From: JBBRZF01 sp038236965
GTDB taxonomy: Bacteria; Acidobacteriota; Terriglobia; Terriglobales; Acidobacteriaceae
Length of the DNA: 64,000 nt
Direction: 5' to 3'
Assembly (NCBI GenBank): GCA_038236965.1
Contig: JBBRZF010000001.1
Location: 11,637 to 75,636 of the forward strand
Below are positions 26,569 to 34,154 of this stretch, piece after piece. How positions within the stretch are numbered: position 1 is the stretch's first letter; each line of letters opens with the position of its first letter. Position numbers and translations under genes: made by a program. The notes beneath the pieces are model-generated. The model ran no database searches. It was not told the DNA's origin and saw only the letters and a list, made by a program, of their open reading frames with translations.

Positions 26569-27056
26569 ACATGGTTTGATCCGCGGTTACCGGATTTTTC
26601 CATGTGACGCCCCGAGTAGTTTACAGCCAGCCATTCGTGCGGAATAAAGCCTCCAATCCGGATGAGGAAATTTGAATCCGGCGCCGATGTAGCACAAAAT
26701 ACTACAGAACTCGGCGTCAAGCGTGGCAATCCCCAGGTTCAGGTATTACGTAGGAGTGAAGCCATCGTCGGCAGCGATTCCCATTCCGAGATACTGAACG
26801 ACATGCCCTGTTCTCGCTCGGTATCCTGCGCTGGGTTATGGTGCTCTTGTTGCCAAGCGTCTCGGATCGCCTCCCCTAATCTTTTTCTTTTCGGCAGTAA
26901 TACTCGGCGTGTTTGCCCAGATCACTTCCAGATAGCCGACGATACGGACGGTGGCGACGGTAAACGCTGTGCCGTTGATCGTGAGTTTAGGTGCATGGCC
27001 GGCAACGCAGGGCGCGCTCAGCCTAACATTGCATGCCGTCAATCCGTGTTGTATAT
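26569..27056. other. Non-coding or decayed interior of the cassette
   Basis: About 490 bp between the left repeat array and the ArsR operator. No open frame has recognisable domains or a good ribosome site. A minus-strand frame at 26836-27042 (containing TVRIVGYLEVIWANTP) has protein-like composition and might be a remnant of a former gene; I cannot name it. Confidence 0.5.
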
Positions 27057-27072
27057 TGAACCATATGGTTCA
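27057..27072. promoter_or_regulatory. Perfect palindrome overlapping the arsR-type start codon
   Basis: TGAACCATATGGTTCA is a 16-bp perfect palindrome whose centre contains the ATG at 27065. It is a strong candidate operator for the ArsR-family repressor encoded just downstream, which would couple repression to initiation of its own message. Confidence 0.65.
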
Positions 27073-27430
27073 GTATTGCCAGACACGCTTCGATGTCTCG
27101 TTCGGCGCGCTCGCGGACGCCACCCGACGCGGCGTTTTGGAGCAGCTCGGGCGTGCAGACGCTTCGATCACGGCCCTTGCCGAGAAGTTCCACATGACCC
27201 TCACGGGCATGAAGAAGCATGTAGGCGTCTTGGAGCAAGCGGGGCTCGTCACCACGGAGAAGGTCGGGCGCGTGCGGACCTGCAAGCTAGGCCTACGCGG
27301 ACTGCAAGAAGAGGCGGCATGGATCGAGAGGTACCGCCAGCTCTGGGGCGCACGCTTCGACGAGTTGGACAAGGTTGTCGAAGAATTGAAACTGAAGGAG
27401 AAAGTTGATGGACGAAAGAAAAGAAAGTGA
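27065..27430 (+). CDS. ArsR-family winged-helix transcriptional regulator
   Basis: 121 residues from the ATG at 27065 (MVQYCQTRFDVSFGALADATRR). The winged helix covers about residues 10-85 (ALADATRRGVLEQLGRADASITALAEKFHMTLTGMKKHVGVLEQAGLV... then RVRTCKL). The metal-binding CVCDL-type motif of ArsR/SmtB sensors is missing, as in the subgroup that is always paired with SRPBCC/AHSA1 genes. The C-terminus is Lys-rich. No ribosome site is visible; the start lies within a palindrome, so the message may be leaderless or nearly so. Its end overlaps the AHSA1 gene by 23 bp. Confidence 0.88.
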   Translation: MVQYCQTRFDVSFGALADATRRGVLEQLGRADASITALAEKFHMTLTGMKKHVGVLEQAGLVTTEKVGRVRTCKLGLRGLQEEAAWIERYRQLWGARFDELDKVVEELKLKEKVDGRKKRK

Positions 27431-27929
27431 GGCCACCCCCATGAAGAACCGCACGGCGGTGGAACGGAAGTCCGAGCGCGAGCTCGTCGTCACACGCACC
27501 GTCAACGCGCCTATGCGCCTCGTGTTCGAGGCGTGGACCAAGGCAGAACTGTTCAAAAGGTGGTGGGTACCAAAGTCGTGTTGTCTGACCCTGCTTTCCT
27601 GCGAGATGGATGTTCGTGTTGGAGGCAGGTACCGTTTGGTGTTTAGCCACCAGGGTTCCACCATGGAGTTCTTCGGCACGTACCGCGAAGTGACACCGCA
27701 CTCGCGCCTCATTTGGACGAACGAGGAAGGTGACAACGGCGAGACTGTCACCACGGTGACCTTCGATGAGAACGCGGGCAAGACGTTGTTGGTGGTGCAC
27801 GATCTCTACCCCTCAAAGGAAGCGCTCGATGCCGCGGTCGCTTCCGGATCGACGGGCGGGATGCCTGAGACGCTCGACCAACTTGACGAGCTTCTCGTGA
27901 GCCTGGGATCAAGCTCGGCGACAAAATGA
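27408..27929 (+). CDS. SRPBCC (AHSA1-type) domain protein
   Basis: 173 residues from the ATG at 27408, with GGAG 7 bp upstream; a TTG one codon earlier is also possible. The sequence follows the AHSA1/START-like pattern: RELVVTRTVNAPMRLVFEAWT, the tryptophan pair at FKRWWVPK, DVRVGGRYRLVF, EFFGTYREVTPHSRLIWTNE and a C-terminal helix (ETLDQLDELL). This fold has a deep hydrophobic cavity for a small ligand. It is always encoded next to ArsR-type regulators of this kind, so it may bind the inducer or remove it. It overlaps its neighbours on both sides. Confidence 0.85.
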   Translation: MDERKESEATPMKNRTAVERKSERELVVTRTVNAPMRLVFEAWTKAELFKRWWVPKSCCLTLLSCEMDVRVGGRYRLVFSHQGSTMEFFGTYREVTPHSRLIWTNEEGDNGETVTTVTFDENAGKTLLVVHDLYPSKEALDAAVASGSTGGMPETLDQLDELLVSLGSSSATK

Positions 27930-28423
27930 CGCGGTCAACCCATCAATCAACGAAGCGCGTGGCCGGCCGCCAGGGTAAAACAACCACCCAAGGCAAGACC
28001 CCGGCGAAGCTGCTGGTCGCCATGACTGGCAAGGCAAGCGCCGCGAAGACCGCTAAAGGCGCCGAACCCGTGTTCGCGTACATCGCTAGCTTGCCGCAGC
28101 CGCAGCGCGGCATCGCCGAGCGCATCGATGCCCTGGCGGCCAAAAGTTTGCCGGACATCCAGCGAGCGGTGAAGTGGGGCATGGCGTATTACGGAGTCCA
28201 AGGGGGCTGGTGCTTCTCTTCCGGCGCCTTCGTCGGCCATGTGAAACTGATGTTTATACGCGGCACCGAGATCAAGCCGGAACCGCCTGTGACGCCGACC
28301 GGGATGGGCAAATCCACCCGCGGAGTCGAGTTAGCATCGGTTGACGATTTCGACGAGCGCCAATTGGCGTCGTGGATAAAGCAGGCCGCCACCATGCCCT
28401 TCGTCGGGGGAAAGAAGCGATGA
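27926..28423 (+). CDS. DUF1801 domain protein
   Basis: 165 residues. The first 45 are basic, rich in K, T and A (KRVAGRQGKTTTQGKTPAK) and probably disordered. From about residue 48 (VFAYIASLPQPQRGIAERIDALAAKSLPDIQRAVKWGMAYYG) it follows the DUF1801 pattern, a small alpha/beta fold related to frataxin-like YdhG proteins of unknown function. Start and previous stop overlap as ATGA at 27926. Being third in the ArsR-AHSA1 operon, it probably shares the same inducer. The basic leader resembles sequences that bind nucleic acid, but this is only a guess. Confidence 0.8.
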   Translation: MTRSTHQSTKRVAGRQGKTTTQGKTPAKLLVAMTGKASAAKTAKGAEPVFAYIASLPQPQRGIAERIDALAAKSLPDIQRAVKWGMAYYGVQGGWCFSSGAFVGHVKLMFIRGTEIKPEPPVTPTGMGKSTRGVELASVDDFDERQLASWIKQAATMPFVGGKKR

Positions 28424-28852
28424 CTACGCCGTGGCGCAGCGTTCAGAACGCCGAGAAGCCAACGAGACCCTGGCGTGGCAAGCGTTGCCATGCCGTTTAG
28501 CAGGGGGTCGCGTATCCAAACACAGAAAAACTGGCCTTGGCGCCATGTCATCCAACTGTTCGCGGCGAAATGGCGCAAAATGAGACGAGAGAGCCGTTTC
28601 GGAGGAACGCCAGTCCGAGGCACCAAGCCGTGTCTGGCTGTCTCCGTTTGCTGCCAATCCTGCTATCGATGATCTCAAAGTGCGCCAGCCGCCCGAATAC
28701 TAAGCGTTATATCGGCTTCTATCTTATGTATCTCGTCTTGAGACCGTAAGAGGTAGGTGCGCACCAACTACGAACAAGCCGGACGGATCCATTTCACAGG
28801 AATAAGGGTCGGCAGTTCCGATCTGGAACGATTTCGCACGCTATTTGGGGGT
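28424..28852. other. Right interior of the cassette, no gene recognised
   Basis: About 430 bp after the DUF1801 stop. It contains a short dyad GGCAAGCGTTGCC near 28478, without a T-run, and no frame with recognisable protein features. Frames of 65-145 residues exist on both strands but lack ribosome sites and familiar motifs. Confidence 0.5.
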
Positions 28853-28956
28853 GGCAGAATTACACCGCCGCGCCTGGCAGCTTTGTCCTGCCGGGCGTTG
28901 TGTGTGCGTGGCAGCATAACCCTGCTCTGTCTGGCAGCATCAACGTGCCGCCAACA
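28853..28956 (-). repeat. Right array of four GGCAG-N7-CTGCC repeats
   Basis: Units at 28853-28869, 28876-28892, 28910-28926 and 28933-28949, with gaps of 23, 34 and 23 bp. The inner bases of the units match the left array when the right array is inverted, so the arrays face each other. The terminal TGCCGCCAACA at 28946-28956 mirrors the left end TGTCGGCAGCA with two mismatches. Confidence 0.8.
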
Positions 28957-28977
28957 GTTACCAGCAGGAATAAATAT

Positions 28978-29625
28978 CTAGACCTGTGGCTTTAGAATCT
29001 CCACTTCATCCCCCACCCGAACCTCGCCGCCTTGCACCACGAAGCAATCCAGCGCTATCTTCCCGCCGAATCTTTGCACGATGTCTTTCAGAATCTGGAG
29101 GTCTTGTTTCAGAGTGTCGGGATCGTAAGTGGTCATTACGCATCGGCTGCGAAGGTTTCGAACGCCGATGATGACGTCGCCAATCCGTAATCGAAGTCCC
29201 GCCCAGGTGCGTTCCGCGAGTCCTTCTACGCCGCTGATTACGATGTTGGGACGCAGGCGTCGACGGTCGCGTCCGAAGGCCGTGATGGCGCCATCGGTTG
29301 CAACCAGCAGCGGCAGCACGTCAAAGCGTTCTTCCGATTCGTCGCGCACCAGAGTCGCTCCGGGGCCGACGATGTCAACCACCCGTCGCAGCGGTTCCGG
29401 TCCTGTCCAAAGAAGGCCGTCGATGACGGGCTCTCCGTCGGCGTCGAGCGTTGCGTGGTGACCCAGCAGGTGCGGATGCGTTCTGGAGGTGATGACGCGT
29501 CCGCTGGCGTCTTCAACGTGGACGACGCGATCGCCTGCGATACCCAGCGCGTCAATCTGCGCACTTAGGAGTTGCTCCCCGCCCATAGACTTCACGGGAT
29601 AACGCCAGAGCTCTGAAATCTGCAT
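28978..29625 (-). CDS. MOSC-domain protein (MOCS3/YcbX-like)
   Basis: 215 residues. The N-terminal beta-barrel begins with ISELWRYPVKSMGGEQL, a YcbX/mARC-type opening (the 'YPVKS' motif), followed by the MOSC core with RPNIVISG and the C-terminal GGEVRVGDEVEI. These proteins bind a molybdenum cofactor, usually through a conserved cysteine, and reduce N-hydroxylated compounds or transfer sulfur. A candidate ligand is Cys in SRCVMTTYDP near 160. The stop codon lies only 22 bp from the end of the repeat-bounded cassette. The window has two MoCo synthesis genes. Confidence 0.88.
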   Translation of the reverse strand: MQISELWRYPVKSMGGEQLLSAQIDALGIAGDRVVHVEDASGRVITSRTHPHLLGHHATLDADGEPVIDGLLWTGPEPLRRVVDIVGPGATLVRDESEERFDVLPLLVATDGAITAFGRDRRRLRPNIVISGVEGLAERTWAGLRLRIGDVIIGVRNLRSRCVMTTYDPDTLKQDLQILKDIVQRFGGKIALDCFVVQGGEVRVGDEVEILKPQV

Positions 29626-29778
29626 CGGACTACCCTTCTTGCAGGTCTTGGATGAAAAAAATCTACCCGCCGCTCCGGTCAGAAAAGGCTCAATCGGGCA
29701 ACTTTCTTGCTTCCGTACGCGACGAATTCCGTTTAGATGGGTTTAATTCAGCTACAAACGTTTTTCCCGGCCTCTAGG

Positions 29779-29795
29779 GTGACATACTTTGTCAC
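29779..29795. promoter_or_regulatory. GTGACA-N5-TGTCAC dyad upstream of secreted protein gene
   Basis: GTGACATACTTTGTCAC is a perfect 6+6 inverted repeat with a 5-bp spacer, 48 bp before the start at 29843. It has the size of a dimeric regulator site. The binding protein is unknown. Confidence 0.4.
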
Positions 29796-29842
29796 TTTCA
29801 GCTAAGTAAGGAATCATTTACATTGGAGTTCATCCCTTAACT

Positions 29843-30682
29843 ATGCGTTCGACGTCTGTTTCACTTTTAGTATCGCTTTTGATGTTCGCAAGCACGGTTG
29901 CGCTGGCACAAAAGGGCCAGCCAGGCGACGGACCCGTCATGCCTCCAACGACTTTTGCCGACGGCCCCGTGTTGGACGTTCGCCGTACCGTACCTGCGGC
30001 CATTCCTCTGCCGCAGATGTCTCCGGAATTAGCACTCCATATTTTTACTCAGCGGACCATCGCACAGTCGGAAAAGTTAGAAGGATACTCCGACACGACC
30101 ATCATCGAAGCCGAATTGCCAGATAGCTCGCAAAAGGGCGAATACGAACTGATTCGCAGCTACACGGCGCCCAACACGCTGAGCTTTGCGACCGTGAAGT
30201 TTACCGGCGACGGTTTTGTGAAATCCAATGTCATCGTCCGCCTGCTACAGCAGGAAGTGGACCACGTAGTAAAAGGTGATCCGGCGGCGACCGCAATCTC
30301 CGAACAGAATTACAAGTTCAATTACAAGGGACTGGAAAACTTCGATGGCAATCTATGCCACGTCTTCCAGGTGAAGCCGCGCAAAAAGGTCGCCGGATTG
30401 TTCAAGGGCAAGATTTATGTGGACGCCTATTCGGCCAGCCTTCGACGAGCCGAGGGCGCGATAAAGTCGCCTTCCTTCTTCGTGAAGAACATCGATTTCG
30501 TGCAGGACTTTGTGGATGTAGCCGGTTTCACCTTCCCCGAAAAGATGCGTTCCACTGCGAAGGCCAGGATCATCGGCCGCGCAGTGGTGAACGTCCTCCA
30601 TCGCGGATACAAACTGGAGGCAAAGTCGGCAACTCCGGTCACGTCCACCCTCGCCGCCCCCCAATCCGGATCGGCGCACTGA
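29843..30682 (+). CDS. Secreted LolA-like/outer membrane lipoprotein-sorting-like protein
   Basis: 279 residues with a clear signal peptide (about 1-22, cleavage after VALA-Q). The mature part shows the pattern of the lipoprotein-sorting (LolA/LolB-like) superfamily: short strands alternating with polar turns, for example ENFDGNLCHVFQVKPRKKVAGLFKGKIYVDAYSA and FFVKNIDFVQDFVDVAGFTFPEKMRS. No lipobox. It probably acts in the periplasm. It is monocistronic, with a dyad upstream and a strong hairpin downstream. The assignment is by pattern only. Confidence 0.6.
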   Translation: MRSTSVSLLVSLLMFASTVALAQKGQPGDGPVMPPTTFADGPVLDVRRTVPAAIPLPQMSPELALHIFTQRTIAQSEKLEGYSDTTIIEAELPDSSQKGEYELIRSYTAPNTLSFATVKFTGDGFVKSNVIVRLLQQEVDHVVKGDPAATAISEQNYKFNYKGLENFDGNLCHVFQVKPRKKVAGLFKGKIYVDAYSASLRRAEGAIKSPSFFVKNIDFVQDFVDVAGFTFPEKMRSTAKARIIGRAVVNVLHRGYKLEAKSATPVTSTLAAPQSGSAH

Positions 30683-30815
30683 AAAAAACCAGACGCAAGA
30701 CGCCTGAAATCAGACGCTGGACGTCAGACGCCAGACTTCAGACAAGTCAACGGCACACCAAAAATAACCCCAGCCTTTTCTGACTGGGGTTTTGTATTTA
30801 GCTGACGTCCGACGT
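30683..30815. repeat. CAGACG-type short repeats forming an inverted pair around a terminator
   Basis: Seven- to eight-base AGACGCC/CAGACGT units on the left (30690-30745) and their reverse complements (GTCTGGCGTCTG type) on the right (30800-30845) flank a rho-independent hairpin. The whole block could fold into a large cruciform and extends a little into the last codons of the minus-strand peptidase gene. Confidence 0.7.
30766..30793. terminator. Bidirectional rho-independent terminator
   Basis: Stem AACCCCAG / CTGGGGTT with a 10-nt loop and T-rich tails on both strands (TTTTG on plus, TATTTTT on minus). It separates two convergent genes. Confidence 0.9.
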
Positions 30816-32690
30816 CTAGCGTCTGGCGTCTGCCTTTTGGCGTCTGCTCTTCACCAGCTTATCTGCCGTGACGAATACTGGTTGGATATCGGTGGGCAGG
30901 CTGGAGAGCGAGTCGATGGCCTTCTGGAATTCCGGACGGATGACCACCAGCTTATCGAGCATCTGTTTGGCGGCGTTGTAGTCGCCGTTGGCTTCCAGCA
31001 TCAGCAGGTCGTGCGTCAGGTCGCGGACGCCGTCTTTCACCTTGGCGAAATCGACGGCGAAGGTTCCATCCTTACGCACCGTGAACGCACCCTTATCCAT
31101 CAGGTAGTTCACCTGCAAGGCCATCCCCTTTCCGTGCGCTTCATGCAATCCGAAACGTAAGGTGCGGAAGCTTGACGCGAGGAAGGTGGAGTAGAGCTGC
31201 TTCTCCGCATCGGGGCCGAGCGGCAGGAGCTTCTCCACTCCCATCGCCTGCGCGTGGTCGATCATGTATTGCAGCGAGTAGAGGCCGAGGATGTCGGCCT
31301 TCGCCTCTTCGATGGCGCTGTAGAGGTCCTTCAACTGTTCGCGCGGCGTGGTTTTCTTGCCGTCCACGGTGATCTGGTGCGGGCCCAGTCCGTGCGAAAG
31401 TTCGTGCGCCAGGATGTGCGTGAAGAACCAGTCAAAGCTCAACAGGTTCTGCTCGTCCTGGCTCAGCACCTGCTTGGTGATGGGGATGAGCGTCTTCTTG
31501 AATTTCGCTTCCTGCACGTTCTTCAGCATGACGCGCTTGGCGCCTTTTTGCGTGATGACGCGCTCATCGTTGGGCAGGTTGTAGGCGGCGGTCTGCACGC
31601 CGTGATTGCCGTCGCCGCCGGCATAGACTTCGTTGACCACGCGAATCGGAGCTTGCGAGCCCAGCTTCGGGTTGCGGTACTTGGCGTCGATGGGAAGGTT
31701 GTTCTCAATCTCCTGCAAGTGCTGCGAGAAGGCGGCGAGCTTTCCCGACTCCTTGTCGTCGCGCAGATTCACGTACACCTCGTACGACGCCTTGTATCCG
31801 AAAATCTCATCGTTATAGGTCTCGTACGGTCCGATGGTGATATCGAGGGGCGCGTCGAGGTCCATCCACGCAAGGTCGCTCTCGTAGTAATCGTTGGAGA
31901 GGAATGCGTCGGCGCGGCTGGTGAGGAACTTCTTCAGCGACGCGTTGTCCGTAAGCGCGGCGGCTTCCTTCAGCAGCTTTGCGGCTTTCTCCAGGTCGGC
32001 GCGGTAAGCGGTGCTGTAGGGAACGATGTTGAATTTGCCCGGCTTTGCCGGGCCGCCCAACATGCGCACAGGCTGTCCCGGCTTCAATTCGTGTTGTGCC
32101 GGATCGGTCATCGGGCCGCGCGTGATGATGGTGAAAAAGCTGCGCGCCTGCGCCTGCTGGTCTTCGTTCAGGTCCTGCATCCACTTGTCGAATTCTTCCT
32201 TGGTCATGTCTTCGGGATAGAAGTTCGCGCACGGAAGTTTCTTCGCCGGGACATTGGGCAGGAAGGCTTCTTCGCCATCGAGCGACGACCACGGCCCTTT
32301 GTTCAGCCAGAAATATTGCAGGCGAGCTATGCCCAGCGGACTCGTATCCTTTTGTAGCTTGGAGTAGAGGGCGTGGTTGCCGCTCCAGAACTGCGTGAGA
32401 AAGATGTCGTCGATGACGTGCGCGGCCTCGATAAGTTTGGCGAGCGCCTTTTTATCGCCGGCGGAAAGCGCGTTGATGTCCACGTTCATCTCGGTGGGAG
32501 CGAAGCGCGCCATCATCTTCTGGATTTTGGCCAGGTCGGACACTTGCGTGTTGTTCATGCTGGCATCACTCTGGGCCGCGGTTTTCGCGGGCGTGGTCTT
32601 GGACTTGGCCGGTTTGTGTGTGGCCTGCGCGGCTGCGCTGCAAGTTAGAAGGGAAAGCGAGAGTAGAAGGGCGGCAGCTCTGTTTTTCAT
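30816..32690 (-). CDS. Secreted DPP III-like (M49-type) zinc metallopeptidase with HELSH motif
   Basis: 624 residues from the ATG at 32690 (MKNRAAALLLSLSLL), which has GAGG 7 bp upstream and yields a signal peptide ending near AAA-QAT; a longer frame starts at 32711. The zinc site is HELSH (429-433) with EEAKAD (461-466) supplying the third ligand. Dipeptidyl-peptidase III enzymes usually have a hexapeptide HExxGH; a pentapeptide HExxH form has been described for Caldithrix DPP III, and this protein fits that type. It would cleave dipeptides from oligopeptides in the periplasm. Assignment by motif only. Confidence 0.7.
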   Translation of the reverse strand: MKNRAAALLLSLSLLTCSAAAQATHKPAKSKTTPAKTAAQSDASMNNTQVSDLAKIQKMMARFAPTEMNVDINALSAGDKKALAKLIEAAHVIDDIFLTQFWSGNHALYSKLQKDTSPLGIARLQYFWLNKGPWSSLDGEEAFLPNVPAKKLPCANFYPEDMTKEEFDKWMQDLNEDQQAQARSFFTIITRGPMTDPAQHELKPGQPVRMLGGPAKPGKFNIVPYSTAYRADLEKAAKLLKEAAALTDNASLKKFLTSRADAFLSNDYYESDLAWMDLDAPLDITIGPYETYNDEIFGYKASYEVYVNLRDDKESGKLAAFSQHLQEIENNLPIDAKYRNPKLGSQAPIRVVNEVYAGGDGNHGVQTAAYNLPNDERVITQKGAKRVMLKNVQEAKFKKTLIPITKQVLSQDEQNLLSFDWFFTHILAHELSHGLGPHQITVDGKKTTPREQLKDLYSAIEEAKADILGLYSLQYMIDHAQAMGVEKLLPLGPDAEKQLYSTFLASSFRTLRFGLHEAHGKGMALQVNYLMDKGAFTVRKDGTFAVDFAKVKDGVRDLTHDLLMLEANGDYNAAKQMLDKLVVIRPEFQKAIDSLSSLPTDIQPVFVTADKLVKSRRQKADARR

Positions 32691-32901
32691 GAGCATCCTC
32701 GTGGAGCCCATTTTAGCAAGTTAGGATGCAGGGCAGCGGTTTGCCTGATAGAGGACGTTTGCCCTCGCCCTTCGCTTTTTGCCCTGACCCGAGACTTTGA
32801 TATTGCGAGTCGCCGCCTGCTGGTAGAATAGAGAGACGCCAAACAAACCAGAAATGCGGTCCCCAGCCTTTCGAAGGCGCGGGAGGGTGGTCAGGGATTC
32901 C

Positions 32902-34014
32902 ATGAAAAAACTAAGTATCTTGCTGCTTCTTATCGGCGCGTTGGCCTTGCCGGCCTTTTCCCAACAAGACACGGTTGTGGAAGAGATCGTCGCCCGCATC
33001 AATAACTCGATTGTTACGCGCGCGGACCTGCATCGCAGCCGCGACCAGATGATCCAGGAACTGAAGCAGCAGGACCCGAGCGTGACCAATGTCGCGATCG
33101 AGAGCCGCGAAAAGAACCTGCTGCGCGACCTGATCGATCAACAGTTACTGATCCAGAAAGGCCAGGAGATCGGCATCACCGCCGATGCCGAACTGGTGAA
33201 GAAGCTGGATGAAGTCCGCAAGGAAGTCGGCGCCAACTCTATGGAAGACCTGGAAAAGGTCGCCGAACAGCAGGGCATCTCGTTTGAAGAATTCAAGCAG
33301 AACATGCGCAACAGCATCATCACCCAACAGGTCATTGGCCGCGAAGTAGGCAGCCACATTCAGGTTTCCAAGCCTGAACTGCAGGCCTATTACGACGCGC
33401 ACAAATCAGAGATCGCACAGCCGGAACGCGTTCGCTTGAGCGAGATACTCATTTCCCCGACCCCGGTGAAGCCTGCTGGCGAGAAGGCTCAACCCATGCC
33501 GGAAGCCACGCCGGAACAGATCGCCGCCGCCGAGGCAAAAGCACAGGACGCGCTGAAGCAGATCAAGGCCGGGACGGAATTCGAAGCCGCAGCCAAACAG
33601 TTTTCCAACGGTAATTCGGCGGAGCAGGGCGGAGACCTTGGATACTTCCAGCGCGGCTCGTTATCCAAAGACCTGGAAGAAAAGACCTTCGCCATGAAAC
33701 AGGGCGAGGTAACGGATGTGATTCGCACCAAGCAGGGTTTCGTCATCTTGAAGGTGACGGAACATCCCGAGTCCGGCACGCCAACGCTTTCCAAGGTGGA
33801 AGACCAGTTGCAGAACGCCGTTTACATGACGAAGCTGCAACCCGCGCTGCGCGACTTCCTTACCAAGCTGCGCGAGCAGGCCTATATCGACGTGAAGCAA
33901 GGGTATGCGGACACGGGCGCAAGCCCCAACCAGACCAAGCCTGTGCTGACCGCCGAGCGCGGTTCGGCCAATACGCCGGAAAAGAAGAAGAAGAAAAAAT
34001 TCTTACTGTTCTAG
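32902..34014 (+). CDS. SurA-like periplasmic peptidyl-prolyl isomerase
   Basis: 370 residues from the ATG at 32902 (MKKLSILLLLIGAL), with AGGGA 5 bp upstream and a signal peptide cut near AFS-QQ. The N-terminal helical chaperone domain contains VVEEIVARINNSIVTRADL and ELVKKLDEVRKEVG; one parvulin domain follows at about 160-285 (ERVRLSEILI... then GGDLGYFQRGSLSKDLE and VIRTKQGFVILKV). SurA helps outer-membrane proteins reach the Bam complex. The single parvulin domain and the Lys-rich C-terminus (EKKKKKKFLLF) differ from enterobacterial SurA, which has two. Confidence 0.9.
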   Translation: MKKLSILLLLIGALALPAFSQQDTVVEEIVARINNSIVTRADLHRSRDQMIQELKQQDPSVTNVAIESREKNLLRDLIDQQLLIQKGQEIGITADAELVKKLDEVRKEVGANSMEDLEKVAEQQGISFEEFKQNMRNSIITQQVIGREVGSHIQVSKPELQAYYDAHKSEIAQPERVRLSEILISPTPVKPAGEKAQPMPEATPEQIAAAEAKAQDALKQIKAGTEFEAAAKQFSNGNSAEQGGDLGYFQRGSLSKDLEEKTFAMKQGEVTDVIRTKQGFVILKVTEHPESGTPTLSKVEDQLQNAVYMTKLQPALRDFLTKLREQAYIDVKQGYADTGASPNQTKPVLTAERGSANTPEKKKKKKFLLF

Positions 34015-34029
34015 TTCAGAAGCTGGGGG

Positions 34030-34056
34030 ATGGCGGCTTTGGCCGCCATTTTTTTT
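34030..34056 (+). terminator. Rho-independent terminator after SurA-like gene
   Basis: Perfect 8-bp stem ATGGCGGC / GCCGCCAT, loop TTTG, followed by eight T. It is 16 bp downstream of the stop codon. Confidence 0.95.
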
Positions 34057-34154
34057 GCCGCAAGGTCGCACGGAAAATCGGTCAGCACGCCTCCGTAGAG
34101 TACGATGTCTGCGGTCCAGATCATCGCCACACAACATCGCAACACCAGGATCTT

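Larger units (their letters stand above)
26478..28956. mobile_element. Putative non-autonomous IS21-like element carrying an ArsR/AHSA1/DUF1801 cassette
   Basis: A 2.48-kb segment whose two ends carry inverted arrays of GGCAG-N7-CTGCC repeats. The outermost bases are TGTCGGCAGCA at 26478 and, inverted, TGTTGGCGGCA ending at 28956. The flanks read GTTAAC before and GTTACC after, a possible imperfect 6-bp target duplication. IS21-family elements typically begin with TGT and have several internal end repeats, so the ends fit, but no istA/istB-like gene is present. The cargo is a three-gene coupled operon. The unit sits between two minus-strand genes (MOSC and ThyX-like). Mobility is inferred. 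Confidence 0.5.

Noticed and set aside
26662..27408. Open frame of 248 codons overlapping the ArsR gene
   Set aside because: The same DNA encodes an ArsR protein in another frame; this frame has no domain, no ribosome site and low-complexity arginine-rich sequence.
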